Shown: positions 8,149-17,718 of the stretch, piece by piece
Numbering within the stretch: position 1 is the first letter of the stretch
Layout: every line of letters starts with the position of its first letter
Assembly (NCBI RefSeq): GCF_001633105.1
Contig: NZ_LUKZ01000012.1
Location: 872 to 50,497 of the forward strand
Length of the DNA stretch: 49,626 nucleotides
From: Acidovorax sp. GW101-3H11
Lineage (GTDB): Bacteria > Pseudomonadota > Gammaproteobacteria > Burkholderiales > Burkholderiaceae_C
Reading direction: 5' to 3'
Notes under the pieces: generated by a model
What the model was told of the DNA's origin: nothing
What the model saw: the letters and a program-made list of their open reading frames with translations, nothing else
Database searches by the model: none
Made by a program: the position numbers and the translations under genes

Positions 8149-10005
8149 ATGGCATCCATCCCCTCCTCCAATCCGGCACGCGGGGCTCCGCGCTCGTTGA
8201 CCGGTCTGCTCCCCTTTCTGCGCCCCTACCGCATCCATATTCTGTTATCGGGGGTCTTCCTGGTGCTGGCTGCGCTGGCCACGCTGGCGTTTCCCATGGC
8301 GCTGCGCGGGCTGATCGATGGGGGCCTGGTGGGTGGCTCGGCCAGCGACAAGGGCGCGCAGGCCATGGCGCTGCGCGGCCACTTCGAGGCCTTGTTCGCC
8401 GTCGCGGTGGCGCTGGGCGTGTTCTCTGCCGCGCGCTTTTACATGGTGAGCTGGCTGGGTGAACGGGTGACCGCCGACCTGCGCAACGCCGTCTATGGCC
8501 ATGTGCTGCGGCAAAGCCCGCAGTTTTTTGAAACCACACAGACCGGGGAGGTGTTGTCTCGCCTCACCGCCGACACCACCCTGGTGCAGACCGTGGTCGG
8601 CTCGTCGTTGTCGATGGGGCTGCGCAATGCGGTGATGGGCATTGGCGCGCTGGCCATGCTGGTGTGGACCAATCCTTACGTGATGTCGGTGGTGCTGCTG
8701 GCCGTGGTGCTGGTGGTGCTGCCCACGATGTGGATCGGGCGGCGCGTGCGGCGGCTGTCGCGGGACAGCCAGGACCGGGTGGCCGACTCCAGCGCCATTG
8801 CCGCCGAGGTGCTGAACGCCGTGCCGGTGGTGCAAAGCCATGCGGCCGAGCCGCGCGAGACGGCCCGCTTCATGCGCGCCACCGAAAACGCCTTCCAGGC
8901 GGCCATCCAGCGCACCCGCGCGCGGGCGGTGCTGGTTGCCTTCATCATCATCGCCAATGCCGCCCTGCTGCTGTGGGGGCTGTACCGGGGCACCGAGGCG
9001 GTGCTGGCGGGCCAGATGAGTGCGGGCCACCTCGGCCAGACTGTTGTCTATGTGATCCTGCTGGCGGGGGCCGTGGCCGTGCTGGGCGAGGTGTATGGCG
9101 ACCTGCTGCGCGCTGCAGGCGCCACCGAGCGCCTGATGGAGCTGCTGGCAAGTCGCTCCCCCGTGGCGGACCCTGCCACGCCCCGAGACCTTCCCACCTC
9201 CGGCCAGGGCCTGGAGGTGCAGTTTGACAACGTGTGGTTCCACTACCCCTCGCGCCCGGAGCAGGCCGCACTGCACGGCTTTTCGCTGCACCTGGCCCCC
9301 GGCGAAACCGTGGCCCTGGTCGGCGCGAGCGGTGCGGGCAAGACCACGGTGCTGCAGCTGCTGCAACGCTTCTACGACGTGGACGTGGATGCCCAGACCA
9401 ACATCCCGGGCACGCCGGGCACATCGGCGCCGCAGCAAGGGCGCATTCTGCTCAACGGGGTGGACATCCGCGACCTGGCGCTGGGCACCCTGCGGGCCCA
9501 CACCGGCACGGTACCGCAGGACGCGGTGATCTTCTCGGCCTCGGCCCTGGAGAACATCCGCTACGGGCGCCCCGAGGCCACGGACGAGGAGGTGGTAGCC
9601 GCCGCCCGCGCTGCATTTGCCCATGACTTCCTCATGGCCCTGCCCGAGGGCTACGCCACCTTTCTGGGCGAGCGCGGCGTGCGGCTGTCGGGCGGGCAGC
9701 GCCAGCGCATCGCAATTGCACGGGCCATGCTCAAGAACCCGCCCCTGCTGCTGCTGGACGAAGCCACCAGCGCACTCGACGCCGAGAGCGAGCGCATGGT
9801 GCAGGCCGCGCTGGACACCGCCATGCAGCGCCACACCGGCCGCCGGACCACGCTGGTCATTGCACACCGGCTTGCCACCGTGCAGAACGCCGACCGCATC
9901 GTGGTTCTGGACCACGGGCGCATCGTGGAACAGGGCACCCACACCAGCCTGCTGGCGCAAGGGGGTGTCTATGCCCGGCTGGCTGCGCTGCAGTTCGCAG
10001 CGTGA
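8149..10005 (+). CDS. ABC exporter, fused transmembrane and ATPase domains (MsbA/multidrug type)
   Basis: This half-transporter has an N-terminal membrane domain (about 25-310) with the conserved segments SPQFFETTQTGEVLSRLTAD and ADSSAIAAEVLNAVPVVQS. The C-terminal ATPase has Walker A GASGAGKTT (392-400), signature LSGGQRQRIAIARAM, Walker B LLLLDEATSALD and H-loop VIAHRLATV. A short Gly/Pro/Thr-rich insert (TNIPGTPGTSAPQQG) follows Walker A. The ATG at 8149 gives 618 residues. An in-frame ATG at 8113 would add twelve residues and cannot be excluded. It should work as a homodimer in the inner membrane. The substrate could be lipid, drug or peptide and is not determined by the sequence. Confidence 0.88.
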   Translation: MASIPSSNPARGAPRSLTGLLPFLRPYRIHILLSGVFLVLAALATLAFPMALRGLIDGGLVGGSASDKGAQAMALRGHFEALFAVAVALGVFSAARFYMVSWLGERVTADLRNAVYGHVLRQSPQFFETTQTGEVLSRLTADTTLVQTVVGSSLSMGLRNAVMGIGALAMLVWTNPYVMSVVLLAVVLVVLPTMWIGRRVRRLSRDSQDRVADSSAIAAEVLNAVPVVQSHAAEPRETARFMRATENAFQAAIQRTRARAVLVAFIIIANAALLLWGLYRGTEAVLAGQMSAGHLGQTVVYVILLAGAVAVLGEVYGDLLRAAGATERLMELLASRSPVADPATPRDLPTSGQGLEVQFDNVWFHYPSRPEQAALHGFSLHLAPGETVALVGASGAGKTTVLQLLQRFYDVDVDAQTNIPGTPGTSAPQQGRILLNGVDIRDLALGTLRAHTGTVPQDAVIFSASALENIRYGRPEATDEEVVAAARAAFAHDFLMALPEGYATFLGERGVRLSGGQRQRIAIARAMLKNPPLLLLDEATSALDAESERMVQAALDTAMQRHTGRRTTLVIAHRLATVQNADRIVVLDHGRIVEQGTHTSLLAQGGVYARLAALQFAA

Positions 10006-10040
10006 GGCGCACAGGTGGAGCCTCGCAGGGATAGGTAATT

Positions 10041-10120
10041 ATTTGCTATTGAATTAATAGCAATAAACCCATACTGGTCGCGCGGTAGCGGGCTAAAAAT
10101 TTCAAAATTCAGCCCCTCCT
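10041..10120. repeat. Intergenic hairpin element, possible divergent copy of a Comamonadaceae repeat
   Basis: TTGCTATT (10043-10050) and AATAGCAA (10056-10063) are perfect inverted arms around gaatt. The start resembles the element at 28015-28080 (ttgctattga..tt..tagc), while the rest is diverged. It lies between two convergent genes. Confidence 0.4.
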
Positions 10121-10143
10121 GTCCCGACCCGGGGTAGAAAAAC

Positions 10144-10635
10144 CTATTGCAGGGTTTCCTTGGCGGCCACTGGCAGGGGCAAAGGCATGACGGCAATGCC
10201 CTCTTCCAGCAGCTGCACCGCCTCGTCGGGCGTGGCCTTGCCCCGGATGGCGCGCTCTTCCACCTCACCATGGTGCATGCGCCGGGCCTCCTGGGCAAAA
10301 CGCTCGCCCACGTCCTCGGTGTTGGCCACCACTTTGCGGGCCAGCGCCAGCCAGGCGGCCTGCAAGGCGGGGGGCAGCATCGCTGCCTCTGAAGAGGTTG
10401 GGCCTTGGGCGCCCGCCGTGGCGGCGGAATGCGCTGGCGCGGTGGCCTCGGCAGTCGCAGGTGCCCGGGCGCCCAGGTTCAGGCGCGGAGCACTGAGCCG
10501 CTTTTCAATGTGGTCGTCTGCGCACAGGGGGCATTGCACCAGGCCACGCTGCTTCTGGCCCTGGAAGTCGTCCTCGGAGCCAAACCAGCCTTCAAAGACA
10601 TGGCCTTGCCGACATTGGAGGTCCAGCACCTTCAT
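10144..10635 (-). CDS. DUF1178 family protein
   Basis: The 163-residue cytosolic protein begins MKVLDLQCRQGHVFEGWFGS, the hallmark of DUF1178. The cysteine at position 8 and the CPLC pair (about 37-40) could form a metal site together with the CRQGH histidine. An Ala/Pro-rich linker of about 45 residues (about 55-95) separates it from the C-terminal region WLALARKVVANTEDVGERFA, followed by EARRMHHGEVEERAIRG, which is the second conserved block. It lies 48 bp downstream of the DUF2818 gene at the end of the nuo cluster. Function is unknown. Confidence 0.85.
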   Translation of the reverse strand: MKVLDLQCRQGHVFEGWFGSEDDFQGQKQRGLVQCPLCADDHIEKRLSAPRLNLGARAPATAEATAPAHSAATAGAQGPTSSEAAMLPPALQAAWLALARKVVANTEDVGERFAQEARRMHHGEVEERAIRGKATPDEAVQLLEEGIAVMPLPLPVAAKETLQ

Positions 10636-10683
10636 GGCAACACTTGTGGGCGACGCAATCGTGAGTCAGCAGGTTTGGCCAGA

Positions 10684-10992
10684 TCAGCTGTGGTGGCGCC
10701 GCAGCAGATACCGGTAGACAAAACCCGGAAACGCAAAGGTCAGGAACATGGTGCCGGTGATGGCGTAGAACTCCCAGCCCTGGGGCGCGATCTGGCCCGC
10801 ACGGCGCTCCAGCACCAACGCCAGCGCCCCCACCACAAAGTAGAAAACAACCAGCTCCAGCAGCCGCCCCAGCAAGGGTTTGGCGGGGGCAGCCACCGGC
10901 CCTGCCACCAGCCAGCGCTGGTTGACAAAAGGCAGGTTGGCGGCCACGAAGGCCGCCACGATGATGAGCCAGACTGATCCGGTGAGCGACAC
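10684..10992 (-). CDS. DUF2818 family small membrane protein
   Basis: The 102-residue protein starts with GTG at 10992, and no ATG is available near the N-terminus. It has three hydrophobic segments: SVWLIIVAAFVAANLPFV with the family motif NLPFVNQR, then LLELVVFYFVVGALALVLE, then FYAITGTMFLTFAFPGFVYR. This pattern matches DUF2818, which in Burkholderiales follows nuoN. It lies 89 bp after nuoN on the same strand, so it is probably cotranscribed and may be a Complex I-associated or assembly protein. That role is inferred only from position. Confidence 0.87.
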   Translation of the reverse strand: MSLTGSVWLIIVAAFVAANLPFVNQRWLVAGPVAAPAKPLLGRLLELVVFYFVVGALALVLERRAGQIAPQGWEFYAITGTMFLTFAFPGFVYRYLLRRHHS

Positions 10993-11081
10993 GGAAGAAC
11001 GAGCCCGGAACCGGTCAGCGACCGGCGAAAAGAACAGAGGCAGCGCGCCGCTGCAGCGTCAGCATGGGGACCCGCTGCAGA

Positions 11082-12575
11082 TCAGGTGGCGAGCGCACGC
11101 ACCACGGCGTCCGCACACAGGGCCATCAGGCCACCGGGCAGCAGGCCCAGGCCCAGGACCAGGGCGCCGTTGATGGTCAGCACCACGCGCACGTCCACGG
11201 GGGCGGACACGTTCGTGGCCGTCAGCGGCGCATCGAAATACATGACCTTGACCACGCGCAGGTAGTAGAAAGCGCCGATCAGCGACATGATGACGGCGAA
11301 CACGGCCATCGCGATGTACAGGCTCTGGCCCGAGGCAACCAGCGCCTGCAGCACCGACAGCTTGGCGTAGAAGCCGACCATGGGCGGGATACCGGCCATG
11401 GAGAACAGGCACACCGCCATCACACCCGCGTACAGCGGGCTGCGCTGGTTCAGGCCCGCGAAGTCGGAGATCTCTTCACTCTCGAAGCCTTCACGCGCCA
11501 GCAGCAGGATCACGCCAAACGCGGCCAGCGTGGTCAGCACATAGGTCACCACGTAGAACATGGACGCGCTGTAGGCGTTTTCGACCGCCGTGGCATCCAC
11601 GTTGCCGTTGATGACACCCGACATCAGGCCCAGCAGCACAAAACCCATTTGCGAAATGGTCGAGTACGCCAGCATGCGCTTGAGGTTGGTCTGCGCAATG
11701 GCGGCCAGATTACCCACCAGCAGCGAGCCAATGGCCAGCACCGCCAGCATCTGCTGCCAGTCGATCGCCAGGGGCAACAGGCCGTCCACCAGCAGGCGGA
11801 TGGTGATGGCAAAGGCTGCGAGCTTGGGCGCGCCGCCGATCATCAGCGTGACGGCCGTGGGAGCGCCCTGGTACACATCGGGGATCCACATGTGGAAAGG
11901 CACCACACCCAGCTTGAACGCCAGGCCGGCCACCACAAACACGAGGCCGAACACCAGCACCTGGTGCTTGATCTGACCAGAGTTGACGGCCTTGAACACC
12001 TGGCCGATGTCGAGCGAACCCGTGGCGCCGTAGACCATGGACAGGCCATACAGCAGGAAACCACTGGCCATGGCGCCGAGCACGAAGTACTTCATCGCGG
12101 CTTCCGTGGCCGTGGCGTTGTCGCGGCGCAGGGCCACCAGGGCGTAGCTGGACAGCGTGAGCAGTTCCAGGCCCAGGTAGATCACCAGGAAGTTGTTGCC
12201 GGAGATCATGATGAACATGCCCAGCAGCGCAAACATCGACAGCGTGAACATTTCGCCGCCACGCATCATGCCGCGGTCGGCCGCGTAGGGGCGGCCATAG
12301 ACCAGCGTGACCATCATGGCCACGGTGGCGAAACACTTGAGCCAGTTGCCCATGGCGTCGCTCACCACCATGTTGCCAAAGCCATAGAAGGTGTTGCCGC
12401 TGCTGGCATACATGGCCTGCAGGGCGGCCACCACGGCCAGCGTGAGCATGGTCAGCACATAGGTGCCGGTGCGGCGGGCGCTGTGAACCCCCAGATCGAC
12501 CAGCGCAATGACGCAGGCCATGGTCAACAGCACGATTTCGGGGTAAATCGCGAGCCAGCTGATGTTGTCAATCAT
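11082..12575 (-). CDS. nuoN: NADH:quinone oxidoreductase subunit N
   Basis: The 497-residue antiporter-like subunit has about fourteen hydrophobic helices. It carries family segments such as [21 protein letters not shown] (conserved glutamate in TM5), [16 protein letters not shown] and [20 protein letters not shown], as well as [20 protein letters not shown]. These are the lysine and glutamate positions used in proton translocation. It is the last of the fourteen nuo genes, 24 bp after nuoM. Confidence 0.96.
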   Translation of the reverse strand: MIDNISWLAIYPEIVLLTMACVIALVDLGVHSARRTGTYVLTMLTLAVVAALQAMYASSGNTFYGFGNMVVSDAMGNWLKCFATVAMMVTLVYGRPYAADRGMMRGGEMFTLSMFALLGMFIMISGNNFLVIYLGLELLTLSSYALVALRRDNATATEAAMKYFVLGAMASGFLLYGLSMVYGATGSLDIGQVFKAVNSGQIKHQVLVFGLVFVVAGLAFKLGVVPFHMWIPDVYQGAPTAVTLMIGGAPKLAAFAITIRLLVDGLLPLAIDWQQMLAVLAIGSLLVGNLAAIAQTNLKRMLAYSTISQMGFVLLGLMSGVINGNVDATAVENAYSASMFYVVTYVLTTLAAFGVILLLAREGFESEEISDFAGLNQRSPLYAGVMAVCLFSMAGIPPMVGFYAKLSVLQALVASGQSLYIAMAVFAVIMSLIGAFYYLRVVKVMYFDAPLTATNVSAPVDVRVVLTINGALVLGLGLLPGGLMALCADAVVRALAT

Positions 12576-12599
12576 CTCGAATCTCTCAGTTCAGTCTGG

Positions 12600-14075
12600 T
12601 CAGTTCAGCTTGGTCAGTGCGACATGCTTGAGCAGTTCCGCGACCGAGGTGTCCATCACGTCCGTGAAGGGGCGTGGGTACAGGCCCATGGCGAGCACGG
12701 CAATCGCCAGCAGCGACATCACCAGGAATTCGCGGCTGTTGATGTCGGTGAGTTCCTTGACGTGGTCGTTGGCCACGGGGCCCAGGTACACGCGCTTGAA
12801 CATCCACAGCGTGTAGGCCGCACCGAAGATCAGCGCCGTGGCCGAGGCCAGGCCGATCCAGAAGTTGGCCTTGGTCGCACCCAGGATCACCATCCACTCG
12901 CCCACAAAACCAGCCGTGCCCGGCAGGCCGCAGTTGGCCATGGCGAACAGCAGCGCAAACGCCGTGAAGTTGGGCATGGTGTTGACCACGCCGCCGTAAG
13001 CGGCGATTTCACGCGAATGCACGCGGTCGTACAGCACGCCGATGGACAGGAACATCGCGCCCGACACAAAACCGTGGGCAATCATCTGCACCAGGCCGCC
13101 GGAGACGCCCAGGTCATTGAAGATGAAGAAACCCAGGGTCACAAAACCCATGTGCGCCACGGACGAATAGGCCACCAGCTTCTTCATGTCCTTCTGGACC
13201 ATGGCCACCAGGCCCACGTAGATCACGGCGATCAGCGACAGCGTGATCATCAGCCAGGCCCATTCGCGCGATGCGTCGGGGGCGATGGGCATCGAGAAGC
13301 GCAGGAAGCCATAGGCACCCAGCTTGAGCATGATGGCCGCCAGCACGGCGGAACCGCCGGTGGGCGCTTCCACGTGCACGTCGGGCAGCCAGGTGTGCAC
13401 CGGCCACATGGGCACCTTCACAGCAAATGCAGCGAAGAACGCGAAGAACAGCATGGTCTGTGCGCGGCGGCTCAGGGGCAGCTGGTGCCAGGTGGCGATG
13501 TCGAAGCTGCCGCCCGACTGGTTGTACAGATAGATCAGCGCGATCAGCATCAAGAGCGAGCCGAGCAACGTGTACAGGAAGAACTTGAACGCCGCGTAGA
13601 TCTTGTTGGGGCCGCCCCAGATACCGATGATCAGGTACATCGGGATCAGCGTAGCCTCGAAGAACACGTAGAACAGGATGCCGTCGAGCGCGCTGAACAC
13701 GCCGATCATCAGACCCGACAGGATCAGGAACGCACCCATGTACTGGTTGACGCGCTCAGTGATGGCCTCCCACGAGGCGATCACCACGATCACCGTGATG
13801 AAGGCAGTGAGCGGCACGAACCAGAACGAAATGCCGTCCACACCCAGGTGGTAGTGCACATTGAAGCGCTCGATCCACGAGGCCTTCTCGACAAACTGCA
13901 TCGCTGCAGTGCCCAGTTTGAAGCCGTCGTACAAAGGCAGCGTGACCAGGAAGCCCAGCAGCGCCCCGAGCAAGGCCAACCAGCGCACGGCACGTGCGTG
14001 CTCATCCCGCCCAATGGCAAGCAGCAGCACACCGAAGGCAATCGGTGTCCAGATTGCAAGACTCAACAGACCCAT
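12600..14075 (-). CDS. nuoM: NADH:quinone oxidoreductase subunit M
   Basis: This 491-residue membrane subunit has the NuoM pattern. LGVDGISFWFVPLTAFI is near residue 80, FYVFFEATLIPMYLIIGIWGG contains the TM5 glutamate, and WPVHTWLPDVHVEAPTGGS is the HTWLPDAH-type motif. LVAYSSVAHMGFVTLG carries the following lysine helix. It forms one of three antiporter-like proton channels. It lies 12 bp after nuoL and 24 bp before nuoN. Confidence 0.97.
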   Translation of the reverse strand: MGLLSLAIWTPIAFGVLLLAIGRDEHARAVRWLALLGALLGFLVTLPLYDGFKLGTAAMQFVEKASWIERFNVHYHLGVDGISFWFVPLTAFITVIVVIASWEAITERVNQYMGAFLILSGLMIGVFSALDGILFYVFFEATLIPMYLIIGIWGGPNKIYAAFKFFLYTLLGSLLMLIALIYLYNQSGGSFDIATWHQLPLSRRAQTMLFFAFFAAFAVKVPMWPVHTWLPDVHVEAPTGGSAVLAAIMLKLGAYGFLRFSMPIAPDASREWAWLMITLSLIAVIYVGLVAMVQKDMKKLVAYSSVAHMGFVTLGFFIFNDLGVSGGLVQMIAHGFVSGAMFLSIGVLYDRVHSREIAAYGGVVNTMPNFTAFALLFAMANCGLPGTAGFVGEWMVILGATKANFWIGLASATALIFGAAYTLWMFKRVYLGPVANDHVKELTDINSREFLVMSLLAIAVLAMGLYPRPFTDVMDTSVAELLKHVALTKLN

Positions 14076-14087
14076 TTGTTGTTTTCC

Positions 14088-16136
14088 TTATTTGATGAGC
14101 TGCAGGAACGTGTCGCCCCAGACGAACCAGGTCATCAGAGCGAAGACACCCAGAATCATCACCAGCGCGTAGTGGAAGATGAAGCCCGACTGCACCCAGC
14201 GCACGACGCCAGCCACACCCCGCACGACCTTCCAGGAGCCGTTCACCAAGGCGCCATCGATCACCGCCTGATCACCGCCCTTCCACAGCCCCACGCCCAA
14301 CAGGCGGGCGCCACGGGCCAGGACGTTTTCGTTGAACCAGTCCATGCCGTACTTGTTTTCAAGCAGCTGGTACACCTTGATCGATTCGAAGAAACGCTTG
14401 AGTGCCGCAGGCAGCGCGGGGTTGACCATGTACATGTAGTACGAAGCTGCCACACCCGCCAGCGCCAGCCAGAACGGTGCCGTCTGCAGGCCATGCACTG
14501 CCATGGCCACGGGGCCGTGGAAGATTTCTGCGAGCTTCGCCATTGCTGGGTGCTTGGCTGCGTCCACAAAGATCACATCCTTGAAGAAGTCGCCAAACAG
14601 CATGGGCTGGATGAACATGAAGCCCACCACCACCGAAGGAATGGCCAGCAGGATCAAGGGCACGGTCACCACCCAGGGCGACTCATGGGGTTCGTGGTGG
14701 TGGTCATCGTGGCCGTGGCCATGGTGGTCGTCGTGGTGCGCATCGGGGTTCTGGTCGTAACGCTCCTTGCCATGAAAGACCAGGAAGTACATGCGGAACG
14801 AATAGAACGCCGTGATGAACACGCCTGCCAGCACGGCAAAGTGCGCGAAGCCAGCGCCAGGCAGCTGGCTGAAATGCACCGCCTCAATGATGCTGTCCTT
14901 GGAATAAAAACCCGCGAACAAAGGCGTACCGATCAGCGCCAGCGAACCCAGCAGCGAAGTGATCCAGGTGATGGGCATGTACTTGCGTACGCCACCCATC
15001 CAGCGGATGTCCTGGTTGTGGTGCATGCCCATGATGACCGAGCCGGCCCCGAGGAACAGCAGCGCCTTGAAGAACGCGTGGGTCATCAAGTGGAACACGG
15101 CCACCGAGTAGGCCGAAGCGCCCAGTGCCACGGTCATGTAGCCCAGCTGCGACAGCGTGGAGTAGGCCACCACACGCTTGATGTCGTTCTGGATGATGCC
15201 CAGGAAGCCCATGAACAGCGCCGTGATGGCACCAATGATCAGGATGAAGTTGAGCGCGGTGTCCGACAGTTCGAACAGCGGCGACATGCGCGACACCATG
15301 AAGATGCCTGCGGTCACCATGGTGGCCGCGTGGATCAGTGCCGAGATGGGGGTCGGGCCTTCCATCGAGTCGGGCAGCCACACGTGCAGCGGGAACTGGG
15401 CGGACTTGCCCATGGCACCGATGAACAGGCAGATGCAGATCACCGTGATCAGCAGCCAGTCGGTGCCGGGGAATGCCAGGGCGCCGAGTTCGCCGGACTT
15501 GGCGAAAATTTCGCTGTAGTTCAGCGTACCGGTGTAGGCCGCAATCAGGCCGATGCCCAGGATGAAGCCGAAGTCACCCACGCGGTTGACCAGGAAGGCC
15601 TTCATGTTGGCGAAGATCGCCGTGGGCTTGTTGAACCAGAACCCGATCAGCAGGTACGACACCAGGCCCACCGCTTCCCAGCCGAAGAACAGCTGCAGCA
15701 GGTTGTTGCTCATGACGAGCATGAGCATGGAGAACGTGAACAGCGAGATGTAGGCGAAGAAACGGTTGTAGCCGTCGTCCTCTTCCATGTAGCCAATGGT
15801 GTAGATGTGCACCATCAGCGACACGAAGGTCACCACCACCATCATCATGGCCGTGAGGCTGTCGATCAGGAAGCCCACTTCCATCTTCAGGCCACCCACC
15901 ACCATCCAGGTGTAGAGCGTCTCGTTGAAACGGGCACCGTCCACGGCCACGCTCTTGAGCGTCATGGCCGAGAGGATGAAAGCGACAAGCACGCCAAGGA
16001 TCGTCAGCGTGTGGCTCAGGCGGCGACCAATCCAGTTACCACCAAAGGTTGTGCCGAAGATACCGGCCAGCAGAGCGCCCGCCAGCGGAGCCAGTGGCAC
16101 GGCCAGGAGCGTTGAAGCGGAGAGGGTTTGACTCAT
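14088..16136 (-). CDS. nuoL: NADH:quinone oxidoreductase subunit L with a histidine-rich loop
   Basis: The 682-residue subunit is the distal proton channel with the long lateral helix. Family motifs are LFFGWEAVGLVSYLLIGFW (TM5 glutamate), FPLHVWLPDSMEGPTPISAL and AYSTLSQLGYMTVALG. The length is somewhat above the E. coli protein (613). Part of the excess is a hydrophilic segment at about residues 463-485 containing thirteen or so histidines among Asp and Gly (HHDDHHGHGHDDHHHEPHES). The C-terminus keeps the extended amphipathic helix and a final membrane anchor. It is 31 bp after nuoK and 12 bp before nuoM. Confidence 0.96.
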   Translation of the reverse strand: MSQTLSASTLLAVPLAPLAGALLAGIFGTTFGGNWIGRRLSHTLTILGVLVAFILSAMTLKSVAVDGARFNETLYTWMVVGGLKMEVGFLIDSLTAMMMVVVTFVSLMVHIYTIGYMEEDDGYNRFFAYISLFTFSMLMLVMSNNLLQLFFGWEAVGLVSYLLIGFWFNKPTAIFANMKAFLVNRVGDFGFILGIGLIAAYTGTLNYSEIFAKSGELGALAFPGTDWLLITVICICLFIGAMGKSAQFPLHVWLPDSMEGPTPISALIHAATMVTAGIFMVSRMSPLFELSDTALNFILIIGAITALFMGFLGIIQNDIKRVVAYSTLSQLGYMTVALGASAYSVAVFHLMTHAFFKALLFLGAGSVIMGMHHNQDIRWMGGVRKYMPITWITSLLGSLALIGTPLFAGFYSKDSIIEAVHFSQLPGAGFAHFAVLAGVFITAFYSFRMYFLVFHGKERYDQNPDAHHDDHHGHGHDDHHHEPHESPWVVTVPLILLAIPSVVVGFMFIQPMLFGDFFKDVIFVDAAKHPAMAKLAEIFHGPVAMAVHGLQTAPFWLALAGVAASYYMYMVNPALPAALKRFFESIKVYQLLENKYGMDWFNENVLARGARLLGVGLWKGGDQAVIDGALVNGSWKVVRGVAGVVRWVQSGFIFHYALVMILGVFALMTWFVWGDTFLQLIK

Positions 16137-16167
16137 TCTTGAGAACCTTGGGAATACTGGTGGCTCA

Positions 16168-16476
16168 TCAGCCCTTGAGGGTGTTGAGGTCTTCCGCGTT
16201 GATGCTGGACTTGTTGCGGAACAGCAGCACCAGGATCGCGAGGCCGATGGCCGACTCGGCGGCCGCCACGGTCAGGATGAAGAACACGAACACCTGCCCG
16301 TGCATGTCGCCCAGGTAGTGCGAGAACGCCACGAAGTTCATGTTCACTGCCAGCAGCATCAACTCGATCGCCATCAGCAGCACGATCAGGTTCTTGCGGT
16401 TCAGGAAGATACCGATCACGGCCAGCGCGAACAGCATCGCGCCCAGGGAGAGAAAGTGGCCCAAAGTCAGCGTCAT
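16168..16476 (-). CDS. nuoK: NADH:quinone oxidoreductase subunit K
   Basis: The 102-residue protein has three transmembrane helices and the usual length. It contains the conserved membrane glutamates in [19 protein letters not shown] and in [20 protein letters not shown]. It begins [20 protein letters not shown]. Its ATG overlaps the nuoJ TGA as ATGA (4 bp), which sets the start, although the frame is open further upstream. Confidence 0.97.
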   Translation of the reverse strand: MTLTLGHFLSLGAMLFALAVIGIFLNRKNLIVLLMAIELMLLAVNMNFVAFSHYLGDMHGQVFVFFILTVAAAESAIGLAILVLLFRNKSSINAEDLNTLKG

Positions 16477-17141
16477 GCTTTTTTCTCCTCGGCAGCGGGT
16501 TCGGCGGGCACCTCGGGCTGCGCCTTCTGGGTAGCGGCCACCTTCACGACTTCCAGGCGATCGCTGGCGCGAACCCGGACCTGCAAGGAAGGATTGATGG
16601 CCTTGCTGTCCTTGCGCTGGCGCAGGGTCAGTGCAATGGCAGCAATCATGGCCACCAGCAGGATCACGGCAGCGATCTCGACGGGATACAGGTATTCGGT
16701 GTAAAGCAGCTTGCCCAGAGCCTTGGTGTTCGAGTACGGCACCACTTGTCCTGCGGCATCCAGCACCACGGCGGCGGCCTTGGGTTCGTCCATGCCACGG
16801 AAACCGCCCATCAGCACAGCGGCCATTTCCAGCGCAATCAATGCACCCACCGTCGCGGCGAGCGGGAAGTGTTTCCAGAAGCCCTTGCGCACGGTATCGA
16901 TGTGGATGTCCAGCATCATCACCACGAACAGGAACAGCACCATCACCGCCCCCAGGTACACCAGCACCAGGGCGATGGCCAGGAACTCGGCCTTGAGCAG
17001 CAGCCACACGGCAGCAGCCTGCGAAAAGGCAAGAATGAGGTAGAGCACCGCATGCACAGGATTGCGCGCGGTGATCACCCGGAAGGCAGCAAACAGCAGC
17101 ACCACCGAGAAGAGATAGAAGAAACCAGTCTTGGCGTCCAT
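16473..17141 (-). CDS. nuoJ: NADH:quinone oxidoreductase subunit J
   Basis: The 222-residue membrane subunit has the NuoJ core: [20 protein letters not shown], then [20 protein letters not shown], then [12 protein letters not shown], with five helices. The last about 45 residues are a hydrophilic Ala/Glu/Lys-rich tail ([20 protein letters not shown]) of a kind variable in the family. It lies 50 bp after nuoI and overlaps nuoK by 4 bp. Confidence 0.95.
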   Translation of the reverse strand: MDAKTGFFYLFSVVLLFAAFRVITARNPVHAVLYLILAFSQAAAVWLLLKAEFLAIALVLVYLGAVMVLFLFVVMMLDIHIDTVRKGFWKHFPLAATVGALIALEMAAVLMGGFRGMDEPKAAAVVLDAAGQVVPYSNTKALGKLLYTEYLYPVEIAAVILLVAMIAAIALTLRQRKDSKAINPSLQVRVRASDRLEVVKVAATQKAQPEVPAEPAAEEKKA

Positions 17142-17191
17142 GAATCGGGTCTTTATAGAAAGTCTGGCAAAGAGGCCGCGCTCAGCACCGC

Positions 17192-17704
17192 TCAGCGGTA
17201 CTTGGCATCCGCAGCTTTGGCCGCCGCGATTTCACCTTCGTACCGGTCGCCCACGGCCAGGAGCATGTCTTTCGTGAAATACAGGTCGCCACGCTTCTCG
17301 CCGTGGTACTCGAAGATGTGCGTTTCGACGATCGAATCCACCGGGCAGCTTTCTTCGCAGAAACCGCAGAAGATGCACTTGGTCAGATCGATGTCGTAGC
17401 GCGTAGTACGGCGCGAACCGTCGGCGCGCACGTCCGATTCAATCGTGATGGCCATGGCGGGGCACACAGCCTCGCACAGCTTGCAGGCAATGCAGCGCTC
17501 TTCGCCGTTGTCGTAACGGCGCAGGGCGTGCAGGCCACGGAAACGGGGCGACAGAGGCGTCTTCTCCTCAGGGAACTGCACGGTCACCTTGCGGCGGAAC
17601 GCGTAGCGGCCGGTCAGGGCCATGCCCTTGACCAGTTCCACGAGCATGAAGCTCTTGAAGAAGTCTTTGAACGAAAAAGGTGCAGCAGCAACAACGGCAG
17701 TCAT
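17192..17704 (-). CDS. nuoI: NADH:quinone oxidoreductase subunit I (2x[4Fe-4S])
   Basis: The 170-residue peripheral subunit carries two ferredoxin motifs, [16 protein letters not shown] and [16 protein letters not shown], which ligate clusters N6a and N6b between NuoG and NuoB. The N-terminus, [20 protein letters not shown], is the amphipathic helix that docks on Nuo[21 protein letters not shown] precedes the clusters. It lies 14 bp after nuoH. Confidence 0.97.
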   Translation of the reverse strand: MTAVVAAAPFSFKDFFKSFMLVELVKGMALTGRYAFRRKVTVQFPEEKTPLSPRFRGLHALRRYDNGEERCIACKLCEAVCPAMAITIESDVRADGSRRTTRYDIDLTKCIFCGFCEESCPVDSIVETHIFEYHGEKRGDLYFTKDMLLAVGDRYEGEIAAAKAADAKYR

Positions 17705-17718
17705 GTGTGTGTCCCCGC

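Noticed and set aside
11064..16115. Plus-strand open frame of about 1680 codons across nuoN-nuoL
   Set aside because: It is exactly antisense to nuoN, nuoM and nuoL and its product is a His/Gln/Gly-rich low-complexity chain, as expected from the reverse of GC-rich membrane protein codons.
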